From Calcarisporiella thermophila CBS 279.70 (taxonomy: Eukaryota; Calcarisporiellomycota), in contig NW_027192222.1 of NCBI RefSeq assembly GCF_041956535.1, positions 62,001-126,000 on the forward strand: DNA of 64,000 bases, given 5' to 3'. A model generated the notes under the pieces. The model searched no databases, was not told the DNA's origin, and saw only the letters and a list, made by a program, of their open reading frames with translations. Below, one piece after another: positions 42,181 to 54,028 of this stretch. How positions within the stretch are numbered: position 1 is the stretch's first letter; each line of letters begins with the position of its first letter. The position numbers were made by a program, and so were the translations under genes.

Positions 42181-45100
42181 ATGTTGTTGTGGGAGCGATT
42201 TTTGCTTCTTTTCCTATTATTATTTCCGGGTTTTACCTATGCTGACAATGGATTCACTCACTGCTACGGCGTTTCGGTATACATGACCATTTACAATGTC
42301 ACGCAATCATATCTTCCGAATGCCAATGCCATCAATTTAACGGTTTTGGGAGCAACCTCCCAGGAGGTCCCTATGCAGATTGAAAACAGTAAGCCACCAT
42401 AATGACAAATCTATTGGATTAGGCGAATTTTAACATAGTCTACTACTCATTTTTCAGCTCTAGCAACTGGTTTTCCGCAAGCGTCCATTTTAAATTGGTT
42501 ATATTATAATGAGCCAAAAAATCTATGCACAATGGTGGATGGGGGATGCCCCATCAGGCCAGGAAATGTTACAATTAGGATGGTAATAACTGCTTTTGAT
42601 TTGTTCTTTTTTTTTTCTTTAACTGATCGTAATATCTACACTGTAATAGACTATTCCTTTGCCTGGCAATAATATCCCGATCGGAGATGTTACGACCAAG
42701 TTTTCTGCCCGAGATCCAACAGGCACAACATTTACCTGTCTTCAGGGCGACCCTATCCCGTTCCATCATAGCACATGGCAGTTAGTGTTCACGTGGACAT
42801 CCGTCGCCATCACGCTCTTTTCTTCAATGGCTACAGTAATGCCGGGACTAGTGCATGGCCAACTTTCGGGCGATGTGTTCATTTACACAAGCAATTATGC
42901 CATGGAGTCGAAAATTTTGCGTGCGAAGACACCAGGTTTGACGGATCTATTCTTCTACGCACAATTTTTATTAGCCAGTGGCCAGTTGAATTTGAGCTAC
43001 CCGAAATACTATCAATATTTCGTCGCAGATTTCTCCTGGGCCGGCCTCTTTTTGAACACAGACTGGCTAATGAATATCGCGCGGAGCACCTATACTGGCG
43101 GCTCGTCCAAAGAGAGCTTCTCTGCACCCCCACCACCGACGAATAATGCCATTTCGCCAGCGCCTTCAGGTGTGGCTGGCACACGGTCGTTGAAGGTGTC
43201 TGCCCCTACCCCCAGATCCCTCTCTTCATCTCCACTTCAAGAACCTCAGATTTTTCGGCGCCAGGCATCTTCTCCTAGTATGTTGCCTCCAGAGATAAAC
43301 CCGAAATCGGCGGATTCTGCGGCCTCATTCAATATCTCAGATACTGGGCTAGGTCGCTTCGCCTCCATTACGGGAATCGACCCATCTGCGCTTTTCCTAA
43401 CGGTGCTGATCTGGTTCTGTATTATCTTTGGAGTTATCTTCGCAATACATCTGCTGATTTGGGTTGCCTCGGAATTACTTGCGTGCCAATTTCCTTATCG
43501 TTTCGGTGGAGCAAGACCCAAGATCATTAATTTCGCCATTGGTAGGGAAATACATTTACGTATATGTGTTTGTTTCCGTGGGAATTGAATTCATGCTTGT
43601 ATCTGTCTTTATATGCTAGGCAATATGCTGCGTTTGCTCTGGATCTTCTATCTGCCTCTCCTTTCTGCCAGTTTTTTCCAACTGATGTCGCCCTCAGTTT
43701 GGTATTTGGACATGATTGCGGCACTTATGATCGTTTTTCCGCTGATTGGCCTAATGGCATACGTTTCATATCTAATCCTACGTGTGCGACCGCCTTCGAT
43801 GCTCTTCGACGATTTTGGAATTCTCCTGCGCCTCGGTCCTCTGTACAACATGTTCACAGACGAGACTTTCCAATTTTTTTTAGCAATGCTGCTCTATCGC
43901 TTCCTTTACGGAGCCATCATTGGACTCACCCCCAGCAGTCGTGAATCTGGAACGGCCCAAATAGTGGTGCTGTGTGCGATAGAACTCGCCTATTTGGTGG
44001 GACTCTTCCTCAAGCGGCCCTATGCCGACAACGATGTCACGAACTTTCACATCTTTTTCTCCATTCTGCGCACGACCATCATGTGCTTCTCTCTGGTGTA
44101 CATCGAGGCCTTCAGAGTAAGCGAAGTTAGCAAGCAGTGGATAGGCTATATACAGATTCTTCTGCATTGCATTGCTTATCTCGTCTTCTTTGTGTCGTCT
44201 TCGTTGACGTTGTTTGCGTTGGTCTTTGGATATGACGGCGATGTAACAGAATCCCTGGGTGCGCGACTATGGAAGGCTCGACTAAGGCAAAGCCGACAGG
44301 GTGGCGATGTAGGAATGGATACCATGGCTGCGGGCGATCCTAGAGTGGAAGGGTTTGGGAGCCCGAGTGACGGCTACGGGAGTCCCACACTCATTCCGCT
44401 GGATGAGCACAAAGGGTTGGAGATGGAGATGGAGAATGTCACCAACGTGCCCCAGCTTCCGCACATAGAGACGACCAAGCGACCGTATAGCCAGCAGCAG
44501 CTCTATGACGAGTATTTGTCTCCTGAAGCTGCTATGGTGAGCTCTGCCTCCGTTGGGAACGGAAAAGATTCCCCACACGATACAAGCCCCGTGTTATCCT
44601 ATGTAAGTGGCTCGAACCGGCCTGTCTCGACGGTGTCTTCCTCGATCGGTGATGAGCCCCCTCCAGAGCAACCCAGCTTCTACCGACATTCCAGGCGAAG
44701 CATGCGTAAGAAGAAGGCGCTAATGTCGAGACCGCTGCGATCACCGCAGCCGCTGGAGTCGCTTGAAGAGCCCCAGCGGGGGTACGAGGAGGAGGAGGCG
44801 GGGGAAGAGGGGGACGAGCGGGAGGAGGATCGCGACTACGCTAGAGGCTACGCTTATACTCCGAATGTCACGGATTCTCCCGTGTCGGGACAGCTGAGTG
44901 TGAATCAAAATTTGACCGGAACGACATGCCCAATCTGTGGTGCGGCCGGCTTTTGCGGATGCAATAGTTCGCGAGATGAGGTGAGCGAGCGTTCATCACG
45001 TGTAGATTACCGGCACGAGCACGAGGTTCATCGCCCGATACCTTATTCCAGCACTTCACACTTCTACCATCGTGGCGCAGAGCAACCTTATTTTCACCGC

Positions 45101-45331
45101 GAGCATATCCAAGCCCCTCCGGGAGGAGGCGGAGGTGAAGGTTTCGGCTTGGGCTCGCCCTCACCTGACCCTGAGCATCCCTTGGCGAGAAGGGGGGTGG
45201 CCTACTCAGTGGACCGCGAGTCGCAGGGTCATGGTGGGGACCATGGCAGGCGTGGTGCGCCGGGCGAGGGCGAGGGCGAGGGGGAAGCCGAGCAGCCGCC
45301 CTCTGTACCACCGCATCGGTATTTTGATTGA
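42181..45331 (+). CDS. FLC/Pkd2-type fungal TRP channel
   Basis: Exons 42181-42388, 42458-42582, 42650-43541 and 43620-45331 give 978 aa. A signal peptide (LLLFLLLFPGFTYA) is followed by the ML-like TRP_N lipid-binding ectodomain with several Cys (FTHCYGVSVYMTIYN, NLCTMVDGGCPIRPGNVTI, FTCLQGDP). Then comes the multi-pass TRP region: STWQLVFTWTSVAITLFSSMA, PSALFLTVLIWFCIIFGVIFAIHLLIW, GNMLRLLWIFYLPLLSASFFQ, LYRFLYGAIIGLTP, AQIVVLCAIELAYLVGLFLKRPY, WIGYIQILLHCIAYLVFF. Relatives (Flc1-3, Pkd2) act in ER/plasma-membrane calcium handling and heme/FAD transport. The cytoplasmic tail of about 350 residues is Pro/Ser/Glu-rich and carries an unusual C-x2-C-x5-C-x-C cluster at residues 845-856 (CPICGAAGFCGC). 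Confidence 0.9.
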
Positions 45332-45864
45332 CAGATGACGAGGCCAAAACAATAACTCTGTTATAATTTACAATAAGGATTTTCCCCCTCTATTTATGGT
45401 CGATTAGTAGTTTTCTTTTATTCTAATTGTTTTCTTATCTTTCTTGGTACTCCTCCCCTCCGAACCCTACCCCATTCCTATTTTCCCACCTCCACCATTA
45501 CAAATCCGTTCTAATTTTCCTGGTTTGCGCCTTTGTTCTATTATGTTCTATTTTCCCCTTGTGTACTGGATATTCTCTTGGACATTTGAAAAATAATCAT
45601 GGAAAATTTTCCGTGAATTAAGCTCAGTTTTTAAAGCGAGAAACCTTAACGTCATGCTCTCCACCCGTATTCGCGGCGTGAAAGGGTAGCACAGAGTCAC
45701 ACTAATTATTATTTCTCCACGCGGTTTTCTCACACCTGAAAAAAGAAAACACTGCAAAGCATTTTTTCCCCCTCGCGGATATAATATCGCTCTTGCGACC
45801 CAGTCGAAGAATCCATTTTCACTAGCACATCCCTTCTGATTCTCCTCCTTTTCCATATCACATC
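45332..45864. promoter_or_regulatory. Glycerol kinase promoter region
   Basis: 533 bp. T- and CT-rich between 45410 and 45560. No motif could be assigned with confidence. Confidence 0.4.
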
Positions 45865-47616
45865 ATGCCGGAATTCGTTGGTGCCATCGATCAGGGAACC
45901 ACCTCCTCCCGCTTCCTCATCTTCAGCAACCGCGGCGAGCTGGTCGCCTCCCATCAGCTGGAGTTTGCACAGCACTACCCTCATCCCGGGTAAGCTTCCC
46001 TCTGACAAATAGATTTATATATACTTAGGCCTCAGTTTTGTTGTTTGATTCGATACTTACTATGTGGTTTGGGCGATTAGATGGGTAGAGCACAATCCCG
46101 AAGATATTATGGAGTCGGTGAGAGAGTGCATTCGAGTCGCCATGGAAAAATTTGAAGCATTAGGTCATAGCAAATCCGATATTCGAGGTGCGCGCCCCTT
46201 CTACCCCGATTTTTACTCGCAATCGGCTTAATTTTTTTTTGCATCTAACTAGGAGTCGGCATCACAAACCAACGTGAGACTACTGTTGCATGGGATGCCG
46301 AGACAGGAGAGGCTCTTTACAATGCCATTGTATGGTGTGACACACGTACCCTCGAAACCGTTCACGAGCTTGCAGGGCGCTCCGATAAAGGCGCAAAGGC
46401 CCTGCAAAATGTTTGTGGACTTCCCTTGACAACCTACTTCTCCGGAGTCAAGGTGAAATGGATGCTTGACAATGTCCCCGCCGTTAAGGAAGCTTTGGAA
46501 TCCGGCCGGTTGCGCGTTGGCACCATCGATTCCTGGCTGATTTATAAGCTGACAGGCGGAAAAGAGGGGGGCGTGTTGGTGACGGATGTGACGAACGCCA
46601 GCCGCACTATGTTCATGGATATCCGAAAGTTGGAGTGGAGCGAGGAATGTTGCGAATTCTTTGGAATCACCCCCAGCGTCCTCCCCAAGATTGCCACTTC
46701 CTCTGAAGTGTATGGCAGGTTCGTAAGTGGCCCGCTGGAGGGCACGCCGATTGCGGGATGCCTCGGCGATCAGCAAGCCGCTCTTGTTGGGCAAAAATGC
46801 TTCCAAGCTGGCGATGCTAAAAACACCTACGGCACAGGGTGCTTCATGCTGTTCAATACCGGCACAGAGCCCGTCCTCTCGACCCATGGCCTGCTCACCA
46901 CTGTTGCCTACCAGTTCGCTGGCTCGGAGCCCCACTATGCCCTGGAAGGATCCGTCGCTGTCGCTGGATCGGCAGTCAAGTGGGTGCGCGACAATCTCGG
47001 CCTCATCAAGGAGGCCCACGAGATTGGCGAGCTCGCAACCAAAGTCCCCAACACAGGAGGCGTCTACTTCGTCACCGCTTTCTCCGGCCTCTTTGCTCCC
47101 TATTGGAGAGACGACGCAAGAGGTGTGCTGGTTGGGCTGACTCAGTATACCAACAAGTACCACATTGCACGCGCAACCCTTGAGGCTGTGTGCTTCCAGA
47201 CCCGGGCTATCCTCGATGCTATGAACCTTGACTCCGGAAAAGAGCTCACCGGTCTCAAGGTTGATGGTGGCATGACCAATTCGGATGTATGCATGCAGTT
47301 GCAAGCTGATATTTTGGGAATTGAAGTTGGTAAGTAGCGCTTAGTTCATCGCCACCCTCTTAGCTTGTGCTTAATATTTGTATTTTTTTTTTTTTTCGTT
47401 TGAAATTTAGACCGACCCGAGATGAGGGAAACCACAGCCCTTGGAGCTGCCTTTGCGGCTGGTATTGCAACTGGAGTTTGGAAATCACTCTCCGAGCTCA
47501 CCAGCATCAACACAGAAGGGCAGACCCTCTTCAAACCCCAAATCTCTGGGGAAGAGCGCGAAGCCAAATACAAGGATTGGCAACGTGCGGTGGAAAAAAG
47601 TCTTAACTGGGTTTAA
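45865..47616 (+). CDS. GUT1: Glycerol kinase
   Basis: Exons 45865-45989, 46081-46187, 46253-47329 and 47411-47616 give 504 aa, close to bacterial and animal glycerol kinases and shorter than yeast Gut1. It phosphorylates glycerol to sn-glycerol-3-phosphate. FGGY landmarks: [162 protein letters not shown]. The C-terminal exon ([15 protein letters not shown]) completes it. All active-site residues appear conserved. Its stop lies 48 bp from that of THG1 on the other strand. Confidence 0.97.
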
Positions 47617-47664
47617 TATAGAAGTTCGAAAGGGACTTATTTTTTCTGTAATTTATTTTAACGT

Positions 47665-48786
47665 TTATTTTAATAAATTTGGGTTTTCGTTCCAAAATGA
47701 GTCCCCTATGATATCGCAGTGAAGCACGGTCAGGACTTTTTTGCGCCGGATGGCAGGCTCGCCCGTTTTCGAATTCACCACTGGAATATCGGTCTGCAAA
47801 TAGAGAGATTAGCCACGGTGCAGGGTAACGAGGTGGAAGATGAGGCGAGGTGTCTTGGGATATACTTGCTTCTTTACGGACTAGTACCGACCCTTTCCGA
47901 TACATCGGATCAATATTGTTATAGTTGATGTTAAAGGTTGAGAAGAGGAGCTCGTTCTTCTGCGAGGATATCGTCCCCTTTCAATAGTGCATAGAGATTA
48001 GTGGGGAGGCTTCCTCCTCTTTTTGGCAGACTCAGATAAGACGTACCCTTAATGTCTGCTCTGCTTCAGATTCCGTCTTTCCTGAGTGCACCAATGCCCA
48101 AAAGCATGTGTTATATAGGTTGTTTATATGACCTAAAGCAGAAGAGAGATATCTTGCTTAGACGAGCACCACATCTGGGGAGGAAAGAGCCCACACTACT
48201 TACAGTCTGCCTGCCGCCAGCTCAAATAGTCTCGGAGGATTGAATCACTAGGATAACATATTACTCTAGAATCAAAACAGGGCGGATATTGAAGGGTTTC
48301 GTCGGGGAAAAAGTTCTTCCACCAGAATACGTAGTTCGATGCAAACTGAGAGACGATGGTAGATGAAATTTTGCTAGATCGGCGATCATATAACTGCGAT
48401 GTTTTTCGGAGGACAAAACTAAATTTCACATTCATCCACCCAGTTTATCTTAGCTTTTAGAAGTAGAATTTAACGCTCTCAAGAAAGTCACCTGTATTCA
48501 TCACTCTCTCCATACGCCAGTATGATATCTTTGACATCCTCCATCACTGCTTCAGCACAGCGATTCATTAAATCGAGAGCGCGCCTGTCATTTGGCTTTT
48601 GAAAGCAATGGTCGGCCGAGAATCTACATTGAGTTGCAGGGTTGATCATCCTCACCAAGAATTCATAGGATAAAGAAATTACTTGTGAAAGCCTCGGCCA
48701 TCAATCCGCACCACCAGCCACGTATTGGGAAGGAGGCGGTCTTCTAGCTCAAAGTCTTTGACATATTCATATTTTGACTTCGCCAT
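47665..48786 (-). CDS. THG1: tRNA-His guanylyltransferase
   Basis: Six exons: 48683-48786, 48492-48623, 48204-48418, 48047-48132, about 47882-47977 and 47665-47793, about 253 aa. It adds G(-1) to tRNA-His by 3'-5' polymerisation. Family landmarks: [31 protein letters not shown] (metal-binding Asp-Gly), [109 protein letters not shown] and the C-terminal [14 protein letters not shown]. The first four joints are canonical and in phase. The last donor is doubtful: the best-looking GT (GTAAAG at 47876 on the minus strand) is out of phase, while in-phase donors (GTCCGT or GTACTA) are weaker. The gene is otherwise intact. A partial copy of exons 2-3 lies at 53250-53480. Confidence 0.88.
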
Positions 48787-49605
48787 AACTTCGACGCACC
48801 GCGATAATAGTAGAAAGCAACCAGTGTGACTTCATTTTCGAATGAATTGACAACTTGCATAAATATTTTCCAGGTTAAATCGTGTCAAATCCGGTTGATA
48901 TTCCACTTTTCTTCGTATAAAATCCCATTAATCTAACAAAGCCAAGAGTCTTTTGTTGTGTATCTTATACCAAATATAGTCCTTCAAAGTAGCTAGCTAG
49001 TAAGAATATTGTGTTTGAAAATTTGAATATTTGCTATGCTTTATCCACAAATCGCTTTTTTATAGCTGGGTTTACAATATCTAAGTCAGTCTACTCACAC
49101 TGAATCGGAATGAAGTTGTAATTCAACATTAAAAAACCTGATTAAGGTTGAACCAGCTTTATCTACACTAAACTTCACTTTACTAACTGCGTAGTTAGTC
49201 TCTTCCTCCCACTCCAATATCATATCAATGGTTATACTTTTTCTCATTATTACTTAAGCCAGAGACACTATTCCATTCTGAAAATATAATAGAATGGAGG
49301 CTTGGCAATGCTAATTTATAATAATCTTTTTTTCATTTCGATATCGATTGTTCCATCCTATCCGAAGATTCAAAGTTGTAATTATACCAGGTATGTCTAG
49401 ATTTTCCTCCTTCAAACGAGTCGGTGGTTGTAATGATAATACCTTGTTTTCTAACTTTTAAACCAGCTTCTTACTATATTATACAGAAAGGTTCACTTTT
49501 GGTTGCACGGCACTTACATTTAGTTACTTGCTTCATGTGTATATATAGTCGCCGTGGCCAACTCTGAGAACATCCCTTTAACTCATCGCTATTTTCCTCT
49601 CTTTT
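48787..49605. promoter_or_regulatory. AT-rich spacer between THG1 and NLR copy A
   Basis: 819 bp, divergent upstream region of THG1 and of the NLR-like pseudogene. Its equivalent in the second unit is 53480-54028. No other feature recognised. Confidence 0.45.
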
Positions 49606-52456
49606 ATGGACTCTAATACATTGTCACAAATAAATATTTGGAGGCATAATAGCGGAAATTGCCCTTTTGTCGACATTGGAACTGAACGATATAAATTATG
49701 GGAAAAAAGCATTGACTCTGTTGTACGTCAAATAGAAGAGAATACTGAGATATAGTTGATTCTCTAGATCATAATGCGAATGGATTTCGTGTTTCGGTTT
49801 TCACTGGTCAATGACTATATATACACTATATATATATTGGGTTCTTAACTGAATTGCGCTTAGAATGCGGTATCCAATGTTTTTTTGCCTCAAATATGCC
49901 AAAAGCACATCTGCGGTGGACTATCCCGAAGTCTTCAAAAAACTGGATGAAGTGGTCCGGGAAGAAGGCAAGAAAATTAAAATCATCGCATTGTGTGGGG
50001 AAGGTGGAGCCGGGAAATCACATGCGGCCGTAGAGTTTTGCTACCGTGTAAAAGAGGATTATAAATTTATATTTTGGATGGATGCGTCTACGGAAACAGT
50101 CTTGCAGAATAGTTTCAAAAAAGCAGCAAAGTCACTAGGTCTTTTACCCTCTTCCACAGATTCCACGACTACCGTGCTCCGAATGAAATTATGATTGCAG
50201 AAAAATGCAGGATGGTTGCTTATTTTCGACAATGCTGATGATTTTTCCCTAGGTAAAGGGGTCAAAAACTATCTTCAGGACAACTATTTTCCGAAAGAAG
50301 GGCATGGTATCATACTGATAACCACCCGGCAAGGCAAGCTAGGAGTGAACGTAATATCCATTGATTTAGATGATTTGGAAAATCAAATGGATGATACTGC
50401 TGCACTAGAATTGCTACTCAGGAAGGAAGCGAGTGCTGCCGACTATCCTGCAGCAATAAGTCTCGTAAGAGATCTGGAACATCTACCGCTTGCACTCGAC
50501 ATAACCGGGCGATATATACTGTAATATGGAATATCCCTTGAAGTATTCCTAAATCTCCGTAAGAAAGGTGTGGAAGACCTGTGCAGACTCAGTCACCTAT
50601 TCCCCAACGAGCTTCGGGAGCTAATTAAAACTTCATCTGGGAAAACGTTCTTATTCCTATGGAGGGACATGCTAAATCGTTTTAGATACGAATGTAATTT
50701 CAGCGATGCGATGGCTGTGAATTTCATTCAAACCATCGCATTACTCCATCCCGAAACCCTACCACTAGACTTTTTATATGATCAGATTAAGACAATTTTT
50801 GGGAACACTAGTGGTGATTGCTTTTATGTTGACAACTATACACTTAAGAAATACTTAGACACGACTATCGAAAAATTCCAAAGCCTCTCGTTTATTACAT
50901 TATCAAAGTCGGGTAGTACCACCAGTGATTGTTCGAAAGAGGCATTGCGCATTCAACGACTAGTCCAACAGGTAGTTATATTAAGTATGGGCCCATAGGA
51001 GAAACTCCAGCGGTGTGAAAAGCTCATCAACGCTTTGAATAAACAAATTCAGATAGATCATGGCCCAGATAAGGTTGATCCAAGAGATTTTGAAATTTAC
51101 ATTCCTCACGTTCAGAATTTGGCCCTACAATTCGAGAGATGCATGCAAGATGAGAAGCTCAAAGAAGCCAATGGATATGGCGGTTCGTTCGAGCTTGGAT
51201 TATTGCTTTCGCCCACCGTGAAAGCCCTTACTAGAAAAAGGCAATTCAAGGAAGCTGAGGAACTCGCTAAGTTTGCTCTATTGAATTCAAAAATGGTATA
51301 TGGTGTAGGGCATATAGCTACAGCAAAGGCAGAGAGCGATCTCTTTTATCTATTTTCAATGAAGAGGGATTTTGTTGCGGCATGTCCCCATGGAGAAGTA
51401 GCACTTGTGACTCGTAAGGTGTTTCTGAGCCACAATGACAGACGAACTCGCTCTTCTCTTCACTATCTTGCGTTTGTCTACACCCAAATTGGCAAGCTCG
51501 AAAAAGAGGTGGAAATTTACAAAGAGTTTGCTAGAGCATGCGAATACACTGCCATGGAAGCGTTGAGCTTCACCTACGATCATTTTCTATCCCATAAAGA
51601 GGTGGACAGTTGGTTGCACAGATGGAGGGGTCAACAAAAGAAAGGAATCATTTTCGAGTATGGCAGGATGGATCGAACCCCTCTACATCAAGCCATCCAA
51701 GATAATGACTTCGATATAATAAATAGCCTCACCGACTATTTTAAAGAATTTGCAAACGCACCTGATAAAGATGGTTTAACACCAATCCATTATGCATCGA
51801 TTGGAGGGAAGATTGAGATAGTTAACCTTGTTTTAAAATTAGGAGGGAGCGCAGAAGCCGTTGATAAATTTATGGGGACGCCTATGCATTCAGCTGCGAT
51901 GAAGGGTCATGATGAGATGGTGGAGTTCTGGGCGAGAAACAAAGCCAATGTGAATGCTAGGAACAAGGACGGATATACCCCTTTGCATTGTGCTACAAAA
52001 AGTGAACATATCCAGGATGCAAAGAAGCTAATAGAGAACAATGCCGATGTGAATGCCAAGAACGATAGTGGATGGACCCCGTTGCACTTTTCAACCGAAT
52101 CTTGTTCTGAAGAGTTGATGAGGCTGTTTTTAGAGAATGGTGCAGAAGTGGATGCGAAACACTTTGAAGACAAGACGGCGCTGCACTATGCAGCGTCAAA
52201 ACCAAATGCTCCAATAGTGAAGCTGTTAGTGGAGAATGGTGCTGATGTGAATATACAAGACTACAAGGGACGGACGCCGTTGCATTTTGCCACATCGAAA
52301 GGAAACAGCGAGGTGGTTCAGTTGCTCTTGGAAAATGGAGCAAATCTATATGTTGAGGATGATGTTGGATATCGACCGATAGAAATCGCTAAGGTGCGTG
52401 GAATTTACAAGATAAATCAAAAGTACGTCTATGAATCGACTGATGCCTTTCATTAA
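49606..52456 (+). pseudogene. NB-ARC/TPR-like/ankyrin (NLR-like) protein, copy A, broken
   Basis: Homologous throughout to copy B. Order: short N-terminal exon (from ATG 49606), NB-ARC domain with an intact Walker A (GEGGAGKS) and Walker B (WLLIFDNADDF), TTRQGKLG, LEHLPLALDI, a helical/TPR-like middle (QFKEAEELAKFALL), then about eight ankyrin repeats to the stop at 52456. Lesions relative to copy B: exon 1's donor GT is AT (near 49753); one extra T in a seven-T run at about 49879-49885 shifts frame; TGG to TGA at 50192-50194; TAA at 50522-50524; TAG at 50996-50998. In fungi such STAND proteins act in non-self recognition and cell-death control; this copy cannot make the full protein without several changes. 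Long open segments (51035-52456) still preserve ankyrin coding. Confidence 0.85.
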
Positions 52457-53249
52457 ACCAAATTCTCCCGGCTACGTGGAAAACTAAGTCCTCCTACACC
52501 CTTTGTTAATAACTCAAGACCCTTTGGTAAAGTTATTTTTGGAAATGACACCTGAATGTTCACAAAAAAAACCCAATTAATTAAATGCGTTCGTAACGAT
52601 TTTTACGATGTCCAATTCAGGGTAACTTTTCAATAAATACTCCAATATCCGCGATGATATTGACAAGCCAGCTAAGAACAAATTATCATCTTTATTTTAT
52701 ATGGGTGATATGTATAGAATATGCCGTGTCGATTTGATTAGTGTCATTCAATTTGAAATTAACTAACACTATTTGATTATAGCAAATAAATGAGCAAGCT
52801 TTTGCTCATTCTAAAGGCTGCATATGCCAAGATTGGCCGTTTTCCATCTTGATCCATGACCTAGTTGATGTCAATGCTAACCTTTAATCCATCATTTTTC
52901 ATTAATAAAACAAGCAGTTGAGGGCAGGTATTCTTGGAATAGAGAGAAAGATGTTCGTGTCAAGCCACAAGGCGGGAATTGTAAATTTTTCGAATTCCGT
53001 CCATGCTTGGTAGTTTTCATATGAAAAAGATCGCCTCTAAGGTTTTCTATTTAATCTCAGAACCCGATGGTCTCCTAATAGTTTACAAGAGAGAGGTAAT
53101 GTTCCGGAGCATTTGTAATCCGTAAGACGAACTTAAAATCTTGGGATTGAGAAGATCGGGAAACTATACTGCCAGTGTCATAAGCAATTCGAACAGATTC
53201 TCCGAATCATTTAAGACTGGGTGAAGCGTGGCTTCAAGTCAACTGAAGG
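52457..53249. other. Downstream block of duplication unit 1
   Basis: AT-rich, no gene. It matches 56904-57640 in unit 2 along most of its length, which defines the right part of the duplicated unit. Confidence 0.6.
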
Positions 53250-53480
53250 TAATTTTACTAGATCAGCGGTCATATAGCTGCGAGGTTGTTAGGAGGACAA
53301 AACTTTATTTCCAATTCATCAACCTAGCATACTTTAGCTATTAGAAGAATCCAGCATTCTAAGGAAAGTCCCCTATTTTCATCCCTCTCTCCATACGGCA
53401 GTATAATATCTTTTACATCCTCCATCACTACCTCGGCGCGGCGATTCATTAAATCGAAAGCACGCCTTACATTTGCTATG
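53250..53480 (-). pseudogene. THG1 fragment (exon 2 - intron - start of exon 3)
   Basis: Minus-strand sequence equivalent to THG1 exon 2 ([26 protein letters not shown] reading, with YGERDE replacing YGESDEY) followed by the diverged intron and the first part of exon 3 (FVLL). The SDEY motif needed by Thg1 enzymes is altered to RDEN, the surrounding frame is broken, and no exon 1 or C-terminal exons are nearby. It is the left end of duplication unit 2. Confidence 0.8.
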
Positions 53481-54028
53481 TTCTATCCACAATGTGGTCA
53501 CTTTTATATTGCTTAGTTTGCAGTATCTGAGTCGGCTTACCCACATTGGAGCAGAATGAAGCTGTAATTCAACATTATAAAGTATCAATGATTGAACAAG
53601 CTTCTTCTAGACTAAACTCTACATTTATAACCGCGTATTTAGTCTCTTCATCTCCATTCCAATATCATATTGATGACTTTTCTTTCTTTTTATAATTTTC
53701 CTTAAGCCAGAGAGACATTACACCGTTCTGGAAATATGATGAATTATAGAATTGGCTTATAATTTCTGGTATTTTGGTTCCAGCATTGAATTCTTCGTCA
53801 TAGACCAGGACTAATTCATATTACGCCTGATGACTCTAAATTTATGCTTTTAGTCGGATTACTCGCACATGCCTTGTTTTTCCAACTTTCACACCACCTT
53901 CTTGCTATGTTATGCAAGATGGCTCTCCTATGGCCGTGTAGTACCTCCATTTTGTCAACTAACTTATCGTGTATATGTAGCTTACATGGTCAACTATGTA
54001 AACACTCTGTTGAACCTCCCATTTCCTT
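53481..54028. other. Spacer upstream of NLR copy B
   Basis: 548 bp, equivalent to 48787-49605 but shorter. AT-rich with no independent gene. Confidence 0.45.

Noticed and set aside
47603-47905. Continuous 100-codon minus-strand frame starting MYRKGS
   Set aside because: Only its first dozen residues are THG1; the remainder reads through the last intron in the wrong phase, while the adjacent frame encodes the conserved C terminus.
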